This document shows positions 38,601 through 48,079 of a DNA stretch of 64,000 nt, piece after piece. Location: positions 62,001 to 126,000 of the forward strand of contig JAOARQ010000044.1 in assembly GCA_025210455.1 (NCBI GenBank), given 5' to 3'. This DNA is from Pelagimonas sp. Lineage in GTDB: Bacteria > Pseudomonadota > Alphaproteobacteria > Rhodobacterales > Rhodobacteraceae. Made by a program: the position numbers and the translations under genes. Below the pieces are notes generated by a model that did not search any database, was not told the DNA's origin, and saw only the letters and a list, made by a program, of their open reading frames with translations. Numbering within the stretch: position 1 is the stretch's first letter; each line of letters begins with the position of its first letter.

Positions 38601-38895
38601 CGCCCCCGCATCAAACTGGAGCGAAACCGACAGTTTTGTCTTTACTGACGGGATCGGAGGCGCCCCGGCCACTATTGCCAGCGGCCCTGATACCCGGCTT
38701 AGCGTGAATGGGGTGGATACGGGCTTGCAGGTGTTCCACTCCTACAATGCGCAGCTTAATCCAGACAGCGCAGCACATGCGCTTTCCGGGGTGGATCTGG
38801 GCGGCCAGTCCATTACCATCGGATTTGAGGATCTGATCGGCGGTGACAACGACTTTCAGGACGTTGTTTTTTCGGTCTCTACCTTTGAGATCTAG
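35656..38895 (+). CDS. Large FG-GAP / cadherin-like / DUF4114 repeat protein
   Basis: 1079 acidic residues with no classical signal peptide. About residues 15-540 hold six FG-GAP-like calcium loops (DVNGDGRPDLLFG, DVDLDGRDEILIS, DIDGDGFSDFLLG), each paired with a phrase such as ADAADGSADGQIDLAHV then PNSYKF. Two cadherin-like repeats follow at about 560-760 (VRENTPVGTVLGRA, IDENAAIGTLIGRV). Then comes an RTX-like GGNNIALGDGSNTVQGLLQD and a C-terminal DUF4114 domain (GFEDLIGGDNDFQDVVF). This suggests a calcium-stabilised surface or secreted adhesin exported by a type I system not found in this window. Confidence 0.85.
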   Translation: MGFKIIDGNPSGPDAPSSVATAGDVNGDGRPDLLFGAAALNAAYYIDGAQLPTIDAADGTQDELINLDSAVGIDRVYKFTGTQAGEVVHSAGDVDLDGRDEILISAREANAYDPNALVFYLINKGDFAAADAADGSADGQIDLAHVTAQPNSYKFVATPETGGFGFSLQPFVTSGNLDGDTRSDLLFGAGFNNRFDAGKGFLSISGSDIVGLDSADGTVDGLIDVTNVPVLPKSYFVRGDAVSGDAPNADLATVQSAGTGEVEILTVGEGTRDTDAAVFLTDPDAYAIVDVTDQTSVSSDGTGDGIIRVGRLYETTNGSYKLNIFDNATGEGFPTVSVASAGNTNSDGFDELLIGVSAFDEGGLDQGAVYLVDPRDLAGIDAADGTNGIIDVGNIATAPNSYKIIATEGARVRLGTSVTGVGDIDGDGFSDFLLGAPGDDSGGTNAGASYLVSSAGLAAADAADGARDGVVDIANVLSQPGSFKFIGEQLTHQSGSTVRSAGDLDGDGKADLLIVSPTSSTLPRIDPAAYVLFANELSQLDQIDGVQDSVITLSNAFGSHAPFNLTLSVASVRENTPVGTVLGRASAQTTASSNAATFSLVDTAGGLFSLDGANLVVNGPLDHEARDSHAITLRASNGAGHVDQVFSIRVSDVNEPISGITLSMSEIDENAAIGTLIGRVTIEDPDDGAVHFLEFLNSAGGLFSLGGADGRDLLLNGPLDFETAASHTITLTASDRDILISDRFDQSFTVNVRNVAEPGETRTPDAGSPGIAPAAPTAGDGPILTGAGGNNIALGDGSNTVQGLLQDFFGDQIAGFGTDDALIFQGSEVKRDQITVTQGSAIIAVDQNRDGIAEGAFTLAGDFTNGDFMAVTRGGNTSVTFETFLPTLTEGAQIDARLINGINNQAFLTGDGTTGFRVTLDAAKMGAAFSNTLGVYEVDASGNIVDARILADNVKTSLGSHIDITGIEAGHQLGFFIIQNGAAPASNWSETDSFVFTDGIGGAPATIASGPDTRLSVNGVDTGLQVFHSYNAQLNPDSAAHALSGVDLGGQSITIGFEDLIGGDNDFQDVVFSVSTFEI

Positions 38896-38920
38896 GGGCA
38901 GGACTAACGCATCCTGACCC
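38895..38920 (-). repeat. 26-bp imperfect palindrome, copy 2
   Basis: GGGGCAGGA ... TCCTGACCC, the inverted counterpart of 26864-26889. TA flanks both sides (38893-38894 and 38921-38922); the left TA lies within the TAG stop codon of the FG-GAP protein, whose last base begins the repeat. Confidence 0.5.
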
Positions 38921-38959
38921 TAGGGCTTGGGGCATGCCCCCAAAGCCATAACCTCAGCT

Positions 38960-39556
38960 CTATAGGCCCAGCGAAACCCAAAGAACGCGGGCGTCTTCTG
39001 CGCTGGTTGAGACCAGACCGTGCCCCATCCCGCTGTCATAATAGACGGAATCCCCGGGCTTCATCGCCAGCGGACGGTAATGTTCTGTATAGAGCGTCAC
39101 CTCGCCGGACAGGACAAACATGAACTCTTCGCCTTTGTGGCGCACCCAATCGGCGTATTCCGCCACTTCGCGCGCGGTCACGGTCGAAATATAAGGCACC
39201 ATGCTTTTTGAGGTCAGCTCATTGCACAGCAATTCATGGGTATAGGTGGCGGTGGTTTTGATTTCGCCCGCGCCTGAACGTGTGTAATCGCGCCGCCCGG
39301 AAATATCGCTTTTGGCGGATTGCACAAACAGCTGGGGGGTCTCCAGCTCAAGGGTCTGCATCAGGCGGCGGATGATATCAAAGCTGGGGCGGGTTTGATT
39401 GTTCTCGATCTTCGACAGTGTTGACCGCCCGATTCCCGCCTCGCGCGCGGCATCTTCCAGGGTGAGTCCCTTCTCTTTGCGCGCTTCCCGCACCATCCGA
39501 CCCAGTTCTTCCCCGTCTGGGGCCTCGGATCGGGGGCTGATTTCCTGATCTGACAC
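38960..39556 (-). CDS. XRE-family regulator with C-terminal cupin sensor
   Basis: 198 residues. Helix-turn-helix at about 17-75 (LGRMVREARKEKGLTLEDAA, IGRSTLSKIENNQTRPSFDI), then a cupin_2 barrel at about 110-195 (RHKGEEFMFVLSGEVTLYTE, MKPGDSVYYDSGMGHGLVST). Regulators of this layout typically sense small metabolites. It is divergent from lpdA and the glycine cleavage genes, so it probably controls that operon and itself through the TTTCCTAA motifs between them. Confidence 0.9.
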   Translation of the reverse strand: MSDQEISPRSEAPDGEELGRMVREARKEKGLTLEDAAREAGIGRSTLSKIENNQTRPSFDIIRRLMQTLELETPQLFVQSAKSDISGRRDYTRSGAGEIKTTATYTHELLCNELTSKSMVPYISTVTAREVAEYADWVRHKGEEFMFVLSGEVTLYTEHYRPLAMKPGDSVYYDSGMGHGLVSTSAEDARVLWVSLGL

Positions 39557-39568
39557 AAGATTTCCCTC

Positions 39569-39674
39569 GGAATTTTCCTAAGTTTCTCAAAGCGTAAAAT
39601 GCCAGGCCTCTCAGGTAAACCAAAGAGTGAAAGAAAAAAATGTTGCCTGAAGGGGATAAGTTTCCTAAAGGAAA
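39569..39674. promoter_or_regulatory. Candidate operators between the XRE-cupin gene and lpdA
   Basis: Two copies of TTTCCTAA: one in GGAATTTTCCTAAG (39569-39582) near the regulator start, one in the perfect palindrome TTTCCTAAAGGAAA (39661-39674) 64 bases before lpdA. The spacing suits autoregulation plus control of lpdA. Confidence 0.45.
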
Positions 39675-39737
39675 TCAAATGATCTAATAAGGGAAATGAC
39701 TCGTATTGGATAGTTTTGCACTTTGGAGGAGCTGCGT

Positions 39738-41114
39738 ATGTATGACCTGATGATCATTGGTGGTGGTCCCGGTGGCTATGTGGCTGCGATCCGCGCCGCG
39801 CAGCTGGGCCTGAAAGTGGCCTGCGTGGAAGGGCGGGGCGCGCTTGGCGGCACCTGTCTGAATGTGGGCTGTATTCCCTCCAAGGCGCTGCTGACCTCTT
39901 CCGGAAAATACGCCGAGCTGTCGCATTTGGCGGGGCATGGCATCACCGTGGATGGCGCGGCGCTGGATGTCGCTGGCATGATGGCGCGCAAAGACAAGAT
40001 CGTTGGTGATCTGACCAAAGGCATCGGCTTTTTGTTCAAAAAGAATGGCGTCGATCTGATCGAAGGCTGGGCCAGTATTCCAGCGGCAGGGCAGGTTAAA
40101 GTTGGTAAAGAAACGTTTGAAACCAAGTCTATAGTGATCGCCACCGGGTCAGAGCCAACGCCTTTGCCCGGTGTTGACGTAGATGAAGACTCTGTGCTGA
40201 GCAGCACCGGCGCTTTGGCGCTGGAAGCGGTGCCAGAGCATCTGGTGGTTGTTGGGGCCGGTGTTATTGGTTTGGAACTGGGGCAGGTTTGGGCACGGCT
40301 TGGGGCCCGGGTCACGGTCGTGGAATATCTGGATCGTATCCTGCCAGGCATCGACGGCGACATCGCCAAACTGGGGCAGCGCGCCCTGTCGAAACGTGGG
40401 CTGAAGTTCCAGCTGGGCCGCGCGCTGCAATCTATCGAGTCTTCTGACGCGGGGCTGACACTGACCCTTGAACGGGTTGGCAAAGACAAGCAGGAAACTT
40501 TGCAGGCGGACAAGGTCCTGATCGCCATCGGGCGCCGCCCGGTAACCAAAGGACTGGGGCTTGAGGCGCTGGGCGTGGCGCAGGATGCACGCGGTTTCAT
40601 CACAGTTGATGACAGGTTCCAGACCTCGGTGCCCGGAATCTATGCCATTGGCGATTGTGTGCCCGGCCCGATGTTGGCGCATAAAGCCGAAGAAGACGGC
40701 GTCGCCTGTGTCGAAATGCTGGCCGGTCAGGGCGCACATATTGATTATAATACAGTGCCCGGAGTGGTTTACACAGACCCAGAAGTGGCTTCGGTAGGGC
40801 AGACCGAAGAGGCTCTGAAAGCTTCGGGTGTTTCCTATAAGGTCGGAAAATTCTCTTTTATGGTAAATTCCCGCGCGCGTTCTTCTGGGGAAACAGATGG
40901 GGCGGTCAAAGTTCTGGCGGGGGAGGATGGCAAACTGCTTGGCGCGCATATCTGCGGTGCCCATGCCGGGGATCTGATCGCCGAACTGGTGCTGGCCATG
41001 GTCAAAGGTGCCACAGTTTCTGAGATCGCCGCCACCTGCCACGCCCATCCAGCGATGGCAGAGGCCGTCAAAGAAGCCTGTCTTGATGCGCTTGGCCGCG
41101 CAATCCACGCATAG
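39738..41114 (+). CDS. lpdA: Dihydrolipoyl dehydrogenase (L-protein/E3)
   Basis: 458 residues, start [20 protein letters not shown] after TTGGAGGAGCTGCGT. FAD-binding fold at the start, redox-active disulfide Cys40/Cys45 in [19 protein letters not shown]-binding fold [20 protein letters not shown], and the His-Glu pair in [15 protein letters not shown]. It reoxidises dihydrolipoamide. Leading the operon that contains gcvT, gcvH and gcvP, it is most likely the L-protein of the glycine cleavage system, though it could serve other 2-oxoacid complexes. Confidence 0.95.
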   Translation: MYDLMIIGGGPGGYVAAIRAAQLGLKVACVEGRGALGGTCLNVGCIPSKALLTSSGKYAELSHLAGHGITVDGAALDVAGMMARKDKIVGDLTKGIGFLFKKNGVDLIEGWASIPAAGQVKVGKETFETKSIVIATGSEPTPLPGVDVDEDSVLSSTGALALEAVPEHLVVVGAGVIGLELGQVWARLGARVTVVEYLDRILPGIDGDIAKLGQRALSKRGLKFQLGRALQSIESSDAGLTLTLERVGKDKQETLQADKVLIAIGRRPVTKGLGLEALGVAQDARGFITVDDRFQTSVPGIYAIGDCVPGPMLAHKAEEDGVACVEMLAGQGAHIDYNTVPGVVYTDPEVASVGQTEEALKASGVSYKVGKFSFMVNSRARSSGETDGAVKVLAGEDGKLLGAHICGAHAGDLIAELVLAMVKGATVSEIAATCHAHPAMAEAVKEACLDALGRAIHA

Positions 41115-41125
41115 GGGATCATGCT

Positions 41126-42067
41126 ATGAATGTTCCTCGTTTGCGTCACCCTGAGAAAGCCAAAAAGGTCGATAGCGTTATTCCACGCAAACCCAAGTGG
41201 ATCCGCAAAAAGAAGATCGACAGCCCGGAATATTATGAAACCCGCAGGTTGATGCGCGATCACAACCTGACCACTGTCTGCGAAGAGGCTGCCTGTCCGA
41301 ATATCGGTGAATGCTGGTCAAAACAGCATGCCACCATGATGATCATGGGCGAGGTCTGCACCCGCGGCTGTTCCTTTTGCAATGTGGCCACCGGCCGCCC
41401 GGATCAGCTGGATGTGTTCGAACCGGGCCGGGTGGCGCAGGCGGTCAAAAAACTGGCGCTGCGCCATGTGGTGATCACCAGCGTTGATCGCGATGATCTG
41501 CAAGATGGCGGGGCTGAGCATATCGCGCAGACCATCCGCGCGGTGCGTCATCACAATCCGGGCACCACGGTCGAGGTACTGACCCCGGATTTTCTGGGCA
41601 AGGGGGATGCGCCCCATGCAGTCTTTGAAGCCGCCCCGGATGTGTTCAACCACAACCTTGAAACCGTGCCGCATCTTTATCCCAGGGTGCGTCCGGGGGC
41701 GCGGTATTATACCTCGCTGCGGCTGCTTGATGATGCCAAACGCGCCAACCCCGGCCTGTTCACCAAATCCGGTCTGATGGTGGGCCTGGGCGAAACAATG
41801 AATGACGTGCGTCAGGTGATGGATGATCTGCGGGCCGCGCAGGTCGATTTCCTGACGGTGGGCCAATACCTGCAGCCCACGCCGAAACATCACCCGATTG
41901 ATCGTTTCTGGACACCCGAAGAATTTGCGCAGCTTGAAAGCATCGCGCGCGCAAAGGGCTTTTTGCATGTCTCGGCCACACCGCTCACGCGGTCGTCCTT
42001 TCACGCGGATGCCGATTTTCAGCAGCTCAAGGCCGCCCGCGAGGCGCAACTGAGCCGCACTTCTTAA
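41126..42067 (+). CDS. lipA: Lipoyl synthase
   Basis: A 313-residue radical SAM enzyme that inserts two sulfurs into octanoyl groups on lipoyl domains. Auxiliary cluster cysteines 52, 57 and 63 ([14 protein letters not shown]), radical-SAM cysteines 78, 82 and 85 ([10 protein letters not shown]), and the conserved RSS near the C-terminus ([13 protein letters not shown]). Placed 11 bases after lpdA, so lipoate maturation is co-expressed with the H-protein that needs it. Confidence 0.97.
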   Translation: MNVPRLRHPEKAKKVDSVIPRKPKWIRKKKIDSPEYYETRRLMRDHNLTTVCEEAACPNIGECWSKQHATMMIMGEVCTRGCSFCNVATGRPDQLDVFEPGRVAQAVKKLALRHVVITSVDRDDLQDGGAEHIAQTIRAVRHHNPGTTVEVLTPDFLGKGDAPHAVFEAAPDVFNHNLETVPHLYPRVRPGARYYTSLRLLDDAKRANPGLFTKSGLMVGLGETMNDVRQVMDDLRAAQVDFLTVGQYLQPTPKHHPIDRFWTPEEFAQLESIARAKGFLHVSATPLTRSSFHADADFQQLKAAREAQLSRTS

Positions 42068-42096
42068 ACTGACACGTAACGTAGGGGAGGAGATCC

Positions 42097-43470
42097 ATGG
42101 AAGCGTTAGAAAGTCTGGTGGGAACGATCAACGGTTGGGCCTGGGGGCCGCCGATGCTTGTTCTTATTCTGGGGGTTGGTCTGTTCTTGCAGATCGGGCT
42201 CAAATTTATGCCGATCCGCAATCTGGGGCGCGGTTTCAAACTGATGTTCCAGGGGCGCGAAAGCGTCGGCGAAGGGCAGATTTCGCCGTTCAACGCGCTG
42301 ATGACCGCGCTGTCTGCCACCATCGGCACCGGGAATATTGCAGGTGTAGCCACTGCTGTGTTCCTGGGTGGGCCGGGTGCGCTGTTCTGGATGTGGATGA
42401 CCGCCCTCGTGGGGATGGCCACCAAATATTCCGAAGCGGTCTGTGCGGTGAAATTCCGTGAAAAAGACGCGGATGGCAACTATGTCGGCGGCCCGATGTA
42501 CTATATCAAAAACGGTCTTGGCGCGAAATGGGCCTGGCTGGGGGCGGTCTTTGCTGTCTTTGGGGCGATTGCAGCCTTTGGCATCGGCAATGGCGTGCAG
42601 GCCAATGGTGTGGCGCAGGTTCTTGAGGCGAACTTTTCGCTGAACACCTCTGTCACCGGTGTGGTGCTGATGATCCTGACCGGCGCGGTTATTCTGGGGG
42701 GTATCACCCGTATCGGCGCGGTTGCAGGCAAACTGGTTCCTTTCATGGCGGTCAGCTACATCGCCTTTGGCCTGATTGTCCTGATCATCAACGCAGCTGA
42801 GATCGGCAATGCGCTGTCGCTGGTCTTTACCCATGCCTTTACCCCATCGGCGGCAGAAGGTGGCTTTGCCGGTGCGGCGGTCTGGGCGGCGATCCGCTTT
42901 GGTGTGGCGCGCGGCGTGTTCTCGAACGAAGCCGGTCTGGGCTCGGCGCCGATTGCGCACGCAGCGGCCAATACCAAAGGTCCGGTTAATCAGGGTCTGA
43001 TTGCCATGCTGGGCACATTCATCGACACGATCATCGTCTGTTCGATCACCGGTCTGGCGATCATCACGTCGGGGGCCTGGACATCAGGTGAATCCGGTGC
43101 GGCGCTGACCTCGCTGGCCTTTGAAACGGCACTGCCGGGCTTTGGCGGCTATCTGATTGCGATTTCGCTGTCGATCTTTGCCTTCACCACCATTCTGGGC
43201 TGGTCCTACTATGGTGAAAAATGTGTGGGCTATCTGGCTGGCACCAAGGCGCTGTTGCCGTACCGTGTGCTGTGGATCCTGGCGATCTACTTTGGCGCCA
43301 CTGCGGATCTGGGCTTTATCTGGCTGCTCGCGGATACGCTCAATGCGCTGATGGCTCTGCCAAACCTGATCGCTCTGGCGCTGCTCAGCCCGGTTGTTTT
43401 CAAAGTCACCAAAGAGTTCTTTGCCTCGAACGGTGCCACCGAAGAAACTGGCGGCAAGCAGGCCGACTAA
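42097..43470 (+). CDS. Alanine or glycine:cation symporter (AGCS family)
   Basis: A 457-residue multi-helix membrane transporter. The family signature lies near residues 60-90 (NALMTALSATIGTGNIAGVA), with GGPMYYIKNGLGAKWAWLG and GVARGVFSNEAGLGSAPIAH. AGCS proteins import alanine or glycine with sodium or protons. Inside a glycine cleavage operon, glycine is the likelier substrate. RBS GGGGAGGAGATCC precedes the ATG. Confidence 0.93.
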   Translation: MEALESLVGTINGWAWGPPMLVLILGVGLFLQIGLKFMPIRNLGRGFKLMFQGRESVGEGQISPFNALMTALSATIGTGNIAGVATAVFLGGPGALFWMWMTALVGMATKYSEAVCAVKFREKDADGNYVGGPMYYIKNGLGAKWAWLGAVFAVFGAIAAFGIGNGVQANGVAQVLEANFSLNTSVTGVVLMILTGAVILGGITRIGAVAGKLVPFMAVSYIAFGLIVLIINAAEIGNALSLVFTHAFTPSAAEGGFAGAAVWAAIRFGVARGVFSNEAGLGSAPIAHAAANTKGPVNQGLIAMLGTFIDTIIVCSITGLAIITSGAWTSGESGAALTSLAFETALPGFGGYLIAISLSIFAFTTILGWSYYGEKCVGYLAGTKALLPYRVLWILAIYFGATADLGFIWLLADTLNALMALPNLIALALLSPVVFKVTKEFFASNGATEETGGKQAD

Positions 43471-43534
43471 ACCACAGCGGCAGGGGCTGGCGCGTTCTGG
43501 CCCCTGCCATCCTCAAACACTCAGGAGAATTTCA

Positions 43535-44632
43535 ATGTCCGAGGCTCCCAAGCGCACACCGCTTTATGATCTGCATGTCGAACTGGGCGGGAAAATGGTA
43601 GACTTCGCGGGCTGGGAGATGCCGGTCCAGTATCCCATGGGGATCATGGGCGAACACAAGCACTGCCGGGAAAAGGCGGCGTTGTTCGATGTGTCCCATA
43701 TGGGGCAGGTGATTTTGCGCGGCGAAAATGTCGGCGAAAAGCTGGAAGCGATCTGCCCGCAGGCCTTCAAGGCGCTTAAAACAGGCAAGGCGCGCTATGG
43801 GTTTTTCACCAATGACGCCGGCGGCATCATGGATGATCTGATTGTGGCCAATGCGGGCGACCACTTCTTTGTGGTGGTCAATGCCTCGATGCGTCATCAG
43901 GATATCCCGCATATGCAAAAGCACCTTCAAGGTGTTGAGGTCACAGAAATCTTTGATCGCGCGCTGATCGCGGTTCAGGGGCCTTCTGCGGAAGATGTTG
44001 TGGGCGATCTGTGCCCCGCCGCGCGGGATCTGAAATTCATGGAAACCACCATGGGGCAGATCAACGGCGTTGATTGTCGGATCTCGCGTCTGGGCTATAC
44101 CGGTGAAGATGGTTATGAGATTTCCATCCCGGAAGACAAAGCCCTTGATATCGCACGCGCTTTCCTTGCTCATGAAGATTGCGAACCAGCTGGTCTGGGC
44201 GCCCGTGACAGCCTGCGACTTGAGGCGGGGCTGTGCCTTTATGGCAATGATATTGATGGCGACACCTCGCCGGTTGAGGGCAATCTGACCTGGGCCATGC
44301 AAAAGCGCCGCAAAGAAGAAGGCGGCTTTCCCGGCGCAGATCGCATTTTGCGCGAACTGGCCGAGGGCCCGGAAAAACTGCTGGTTGGCATCAAACCGCA
44401 GGGCCGCGCCCCCGCGCGTGAAGGCGTGGAAGTACAATGCCTTGAGGGCAATACCATCGGCAAGATCACGTCGGGCGGCTTTGGTCCCACCGTGGGTGGC
44501 CCCGTTGCCATGGGCTATGTGTCCAAAGGTCATGGCGCTGCTGGTGAGACCGTCAATCTGATCATCCGTGGCAAGGCGCAGCCTGCCGAAATCGTGGCGC
44601 TGCCGTTCGTCACGCAGAACTACAAACGCTAA
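43535..44632 (+). CDS. gcvT: Glycine cleavage system T-protein (aminomethyltransferase)
   Basis: 365 residues, start MSEAPKRTPLYDLHVELGGK after CAGGAGAATTTC; a longer frame overlaps the symporter gene. It transfers the methylene group from the H-protein to tetrahydrofolate. Motifs: DFAGWEMPVQYPMGIMGEH, FDVSHMGQVILRG, LGYTGEDGYEISIP, ARDSLRLEAGLCLYGNDID. Full length. Confidence 0.96.
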   Translation: MSEAPKRTPLYDLHVELGGKMVDFAGWEMPVQYPMGIMGEHKHCREKAALFDVSHMGQVILRGENVGEKLEAICPQAFKALKTGKARYGFFTNDAGGIMDDLIVANAGDHFFVVVNASMRHQDIPHMQKHLQGVEVTEIFDRALIAVQGPSAEDVVGDLCPAARDLKFMETTMGQINGVDCRISRLGYTGEDGYEISIPEDKALDIARAFLAHEDCEPAGLGARDSLRLEAGLCLYGNDIDGDTSPVEGNLTWAMQKRRKEEGGFPGADRILRELAEGPEKLLVGIKPQGRAPAREGVEVQCLEGNTIGKITSGGFGPTVGGPVAMGYVSKGHGAAGETVNLIIRGKAQPAEIVALPFVTQNYKR

Positions 44633-44639
44633 TCTTCTG

Positions 44640-44657
44640 GGCCCGGCATTCCGGGCC
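44640..44657 (+). other. Intercistronic hairpin gcvT-gcvH
   Basis: A 7-bp GC stem (GGCCCGG, loop CATT, CCGGGCC) without a T-run lies between gcvT and gcvH. It could stabilise the upstream mRNA or mark a processing point. Confidence 0.5.
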
Positions 44658-44688
44658 GATCCAGCAACATCCGACAGGAGCTAAATAC

Positions 44689-45054
44689 ATGACAACTTAC
44701 TACTCCGAAGAACACGAATGGGTCACCGTTGAAGGCGATACCGCCACCGTTGGCATCACCCAGCACGCTGCTGATCAACTGGGCGAAATCGTCTTTGTCG
44801 AACAGCGCGATCAGGGCGAAGAGTTCGAAAAGGGCGACGAAATCGGTGTGATCGAATCCGTTAAGGCGGCGTCGGAAATCTATGCGCCAATTGATGGCGA
44901 AGTTCTTGAGATCAATGGGGCTCTGGAAGAGAACCCCGGCGCGCTGAACGAAGCCCCGGAAGGCTACGCCTGGATCTACAAGATCAAGATCGCAGACGCG
45001 GCGCAGCTGGAAGATCTGATGGATCTGGACGGCTACAAAGCCCTAGTCGGCTAA
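44689..45054 (+). CDS. gcvH: Glycine cleavage system H-protein
   Basis: A 121-residue lipoyl carrier. The lipoylated residue is Lys59 in EIGVIESVKAASEIYAP. N-terminal YYSEEHEWVTVEGDTATVGI and C-terminal NPGALNEAPEGYAWIYKI are typical. It shuttles the aminomethyl group between the P, T and L proteins, all encoded in this operon. RBS GACAGGAGCTAAATAC. Confidence 0.97.
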   Translation: MTTYYSEEHEWVTVEGDTATVGITQHAADQLGEIVFVEQRDQGEEFEKGDEIGVIESVKAASEIYAPIDGEVLEINGALEENPGALNEAPEGYAWIYKIKIADAAQLEDLMDLDGYKALVG

Positions 45055-45062
45055 TCCCCGCG

Positions 45063-45092
45063 CCCGCCGGGGTTTCTTCGGCGGGTCTTTTT
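45063..45092 (+). terminator. Intrinsic terminator inside the gcv operon
   Basis: A 7-bp stem CCCGCCG / CGGCGGG with a 9-base loop followed by TCTTTTTC sits in the 57-base gcvH-gcvP gap. It probably causes partial termination, setting H-protein above P-protein; alternatively gcvP has its own promoter. Confidence 0.7.
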
Positions 45093-45111
45093 CTTTCCAG
45101 AGGATCGGATA

Positions 45112-47967
45112 ATGGCATTCGAACTGACCACCTACCAGGCATATGACTTTGCCAATCGTCGTCACATCGGCCCCAGCCCCAGTGAAATGGATGAGATGCT
45201 CAAGGTCATTGGCTTTGACACGCTGGATGCGCTGATTGACGCAACAGTCCCCCCGGCCATCCGCCAGAAAGCGGCCCTGAACACCGGCGAGGGCATGTCA
45301 GAGCGCGACGCGCTTTTCCACATGAAACAGATCGCGGGCAAGAACAAGGTTCTGACCTCGCTGATTGGTCAGGGGTATTATGGCACCACTACGCCCGCGC
45401 CGATCCTGCGTAACATTCTGGAAAACCCGGCGTGGTACACCGCCTATACGCCGTATCAGCCGGAAATTTCGCAGGGCCGTCTTGAGGCGCTGCTGAATTT
45501 CCAGCCCATGGTGTCGGATATGACCGGCCTGCCGGTGGCGAATGCCTCGCTGCTGGACGAAGCCACCGCCGCCGCCGAAGCCATGGCCATGGCACATCGT
45601 TCGGCCCGGTCCAAGGCGAATAACGCGGCCTTTTTTGTTGATAAGAACTGCCACCCGCAGACCATCGCGGTGATCAAAACCCGCGCGGAACCTCTGGGCA
45701 TTGATGTGCAGGTGGCCGATGCGGCGGAACTGGAGGCCGGTGCTGTCTTTGGTGCGATCTTCCAATATCCCGGCACCCATGGTCACGTGACGGATTTCAC
45801 CGATCAGATTGCTGCGCTGCATGAACACAAAGGCGTGGCCGTTGTCGCCGCCGATATTCTGGCGCTGGCCCTGCTGAAAAGCCCAGGTGAAATGGGCGCG
45901 GATATTGCGATCGGATCAACTCAGCGCTTTGGGGTGCCCATGGGCTATGGTGGCCCACACGCCGCCTATATGGCGACCGCCGATAAGCTGAAACGCTCGA
46001 TGCCGGGGCGCATTATTGGTGTGTCGATCGACGCGCGTGGCAACAAGGCCTATCGTCTGGCACTGCAAACCCGTGAACAGCATATCCGTCGTGAAAAGGC
46101 GAATTCGAATGTCTGTACCGCACAGGCGCTGCTGGCGGTGATAGCATCGATGTATGCGGTGTATCACGGGCCCGATGGTATCAAGGCGATTGCGCAATCG
46201 GTTCACCGCAAGACATCGCGTCTGGCGGCAGGTCTGGAAGAACATGGCTTTAAGGTTGAGCCAGAGGTCTTCTTTGACACCATCACCGTCGAAGTTGGCC
46301 CGCTGCAGAAAACCGTTATGGATGCGGCTGTTCAGCGTGGCATCAACCTGCGCAAAGTCGGGGAAACCAAGGTCGGCATTTCGCTGGACGAACAGACCCG
46401 TCCGGGCACCATCGAAGCGGTCTGGGGCGCCTTTGGCATCACCAAGAAAGACGACAGCGTCGCTAATCGCGCCTATCGTCTGCCGGAACATGCGCTGCGT
46501 GAAACCGACTATCTGACCCACCCGATTTTCCACAAGAACCGCGCCGAAGCCGAGATGACCCGCTATATGCGCCGTCTGGCGGATCGCGATCTGGCACTGG
46601 ATCGGGCGATGATCCCACTGGGCTCCTGCACGATGAAGCTGAACGCGACCATCGAAATGATCCCGGTGACCTGGCCTGAATTTGGCGATCTGCACCCCTT
46701 TGTGCCCAAAGATCAGGCGGCGGGCTATCATCAGATGATCGACGATCTGAATGAAAAGCTTTGTGAAATCACCGGCTATGACGCGATTTCTCAGCAGCCT
46801 AATTCGGGCGCGCAGGGGGAATATGCGGGTCTTCTGACCATCCGCAATTACCACATTGCAAACGGGCAGGGGCATCGCAATGTCTGTCTGATCCCCACAT
46901 CCGCCCATGGCACCAACCCGGCGTCGGCGCAGATGGTGGGCTGGAAAGTGGTTCCGATCAAAGCGGACGACAAGGGCAATATCGACCTGAACGACTTCCG
47001 CGAAAAGGCGGAAAAGCACAGCGATAACCTTGCGGGTTGTATGATCACCTATCCATCAACCCATGGTGTGTTCGAAGAAACCGTACAGGATGTCTGCCAG
47101 ATCACTCATGATCATGGCGGTCAGGTCTATATCGACGGTGCCAATATGAACGCCATGGTGGGTCTGTCCCGTCCGGGTGATATCGGCGGCGACGTCAGCC
47201 ACCTGAACCTGCACAAAACCTTTTGCATTCCACACGGCGGCGGCGGCCCCGGCATGGGTCCGATTGGCGTCAAAGCCCATCTGACAGACCATCTGCCCGG
47301 TCACCCGGAATATGGGTCTGCACTGGGTCCGGTTTCGGCGGCGCCTTTTGGCTCTCCGTCGATCCTGCCGGTCAGCTGGGCCTATATCCTGCTGATGGGG
47401 GGCGCAGGTCTGACGCAGGCCACCAAGGTCGCGATCCTGAACGCCAACTATATCGCGGCGCGCCTGAAAGAGGCCTATGACATTCTCTACACCTCGGATA
47501 CCGGGCGTGTGGCGCATGAATGCATTCTGGACACGCGCCCGTTGAATGATCTGGGTGGGGTCAGCGTTGATGACGTGGCCAAGCGCCTGATCGACAGCGG
47601 GTTCCACGCGCCGACCATGTCATGGCCGGTTGCGGGGACGCTGATGGTGGAACCCACGGAATCGGAACCTAAAGAAGAGCTGGACCGTTTCTGCGAGGCC
47701 ATGCTGTCGATCCGCGCCGAGGCCCAGGAGATCATCGACGGCAAGATCGACCCGGAAAACAACCCGCTCAAACATGCGCCGCATACGGTGCGGGATCTGG
47801 TCAGCGACTGGGATCGCCCCTATTCGCGCGAACAGGCCTGCTTCCCTCCTGGCAATCTGGGCGTGGATAAATACTGGCCGGCGGTGAACCGCGTCGACAA
47901 CGCCTATGGCGACCGCAATCTGGTGTGCACCTGCCCACCGATGGAGGCCTACGAGGACGAGGCCTGA
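45112..47967 (+). CDS. gcvP: Glycine dehydrogenase (decarboxylating), P-protein
   Basis: 951 residues, the long single-chain form. The two halves show the usual pseudo-repeat. The PLP Lys is residue 702 in [21 protein letters not shown]-terminal [19 protein letters not shown] and central [20 protein letters not shown] are conserved. It decarboxylates glycine and passes the aminomethyl group to the H-protein. Confidence 0.97.
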   Translation: MAFELTTYQAYDFANRRHIGPSPSEMDEMLKVIGFDTLDALIDATVPPAIRQKAALNTGEGMSERDALFHMKQIAGKNKVLTSLIGQGYYGTTTPAPILRNILENPAWYTAYTPYQPEISQGRLEALLNFQPMVSDMTGLPVANASLLDEATAAAEAMAMAHRSARSKANNAAFFVDKNCHPQTIAVIKTRAEPLGIDVQVADAAELEAGAVFGAIFQYPGTHGHVTDFTDQIAALHEHKGVAVVAADILALALLKSPGEMGADIAIGSTQRFGVPMGYGGPHAAYMATADKLKRSMPGRIIGVSIDARGNKAYRLALQTREQHIRREKANSNVCTAQALLAVIASMYAVYHGPDGIKAIAQSVHRKTSRLAAGLEEHGFKVEPEVFFDTITVEVGPLQKTVMDAAVQRGINLRKVGETKVGISLDEQTRPGTIEAVWGAFGITKKDDSVANRAYRLPEHALRETDYLTHPIFHKNRAEAEMTRYMRRLADRDLALDRAMIPLGSCTMKLNATIEMIPVTWPEFGDLHPFVPKDQAAGYHQMIDDLNEKLCEITGYDAISQQPNSGAQGEYAGLLTIRNYHIANGQGHRNVCLIPTSAHGTNPASAQMVGWKVVPIKADDKGNIDLNDFREKAEKHSDNLAGCMITYPSTHGVFEETVQDVCQITHDHGGQVYIDGANMNAMVGLSRPGDIGGDVSHLNLHKTFCIPHGGGGPGMGPIGVKAHLTDHLPGHPEYGSALGPVSAAPFGSPSILPVSWAYILLMGGAGLTQATKVAILNANYIAARLKEAYDILYTSDTGRVAHECILDTRPLNDLGGVSVDDVAKRLIDSGFHAPTMSWPVAGTLMVEPTESEPKEELDRFCEAMLSIRAEAQEIIDGKIDPENNPLKHAPHTVRDLVSDWDRPYSREQACFPPGNLGVDKYWPAVNRVDNAYGDRNLVCTCPPMEAYEDEA

Positions 47968-47994
47968 TCAAACACTGCCCCGCCCGGTTCGCGT

Positions 47995-48034
47995 TGCCCC
48001 GAGCGGGGCACATAAATAAGGCCCCGGGCGGGGC
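47995..48034 (+). terminator. Paired GC hairpins after gcvP
   Basis: TGCCCCG-AG-CGGGGCA (47995-48010) and GCCCCGGGCGGGGC (48021-48034) follow the gcvP stop within 70 bases. No T-run, so termination would be imperfect. Confidence 0.4.
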
Positions 48035-48079
48035 ACGAGATACCGGCCCGGGTGCGGCGCAAAATGAAGGGATACTGCC

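Noticed and set aside
39557-39737. Glycine riboswitch controlling the gcv operon
   Set aside because: No paired glycine aptamer consensus can be traced in the spacer before lpdA, and the gaps before gcvT and gcvP are too short.
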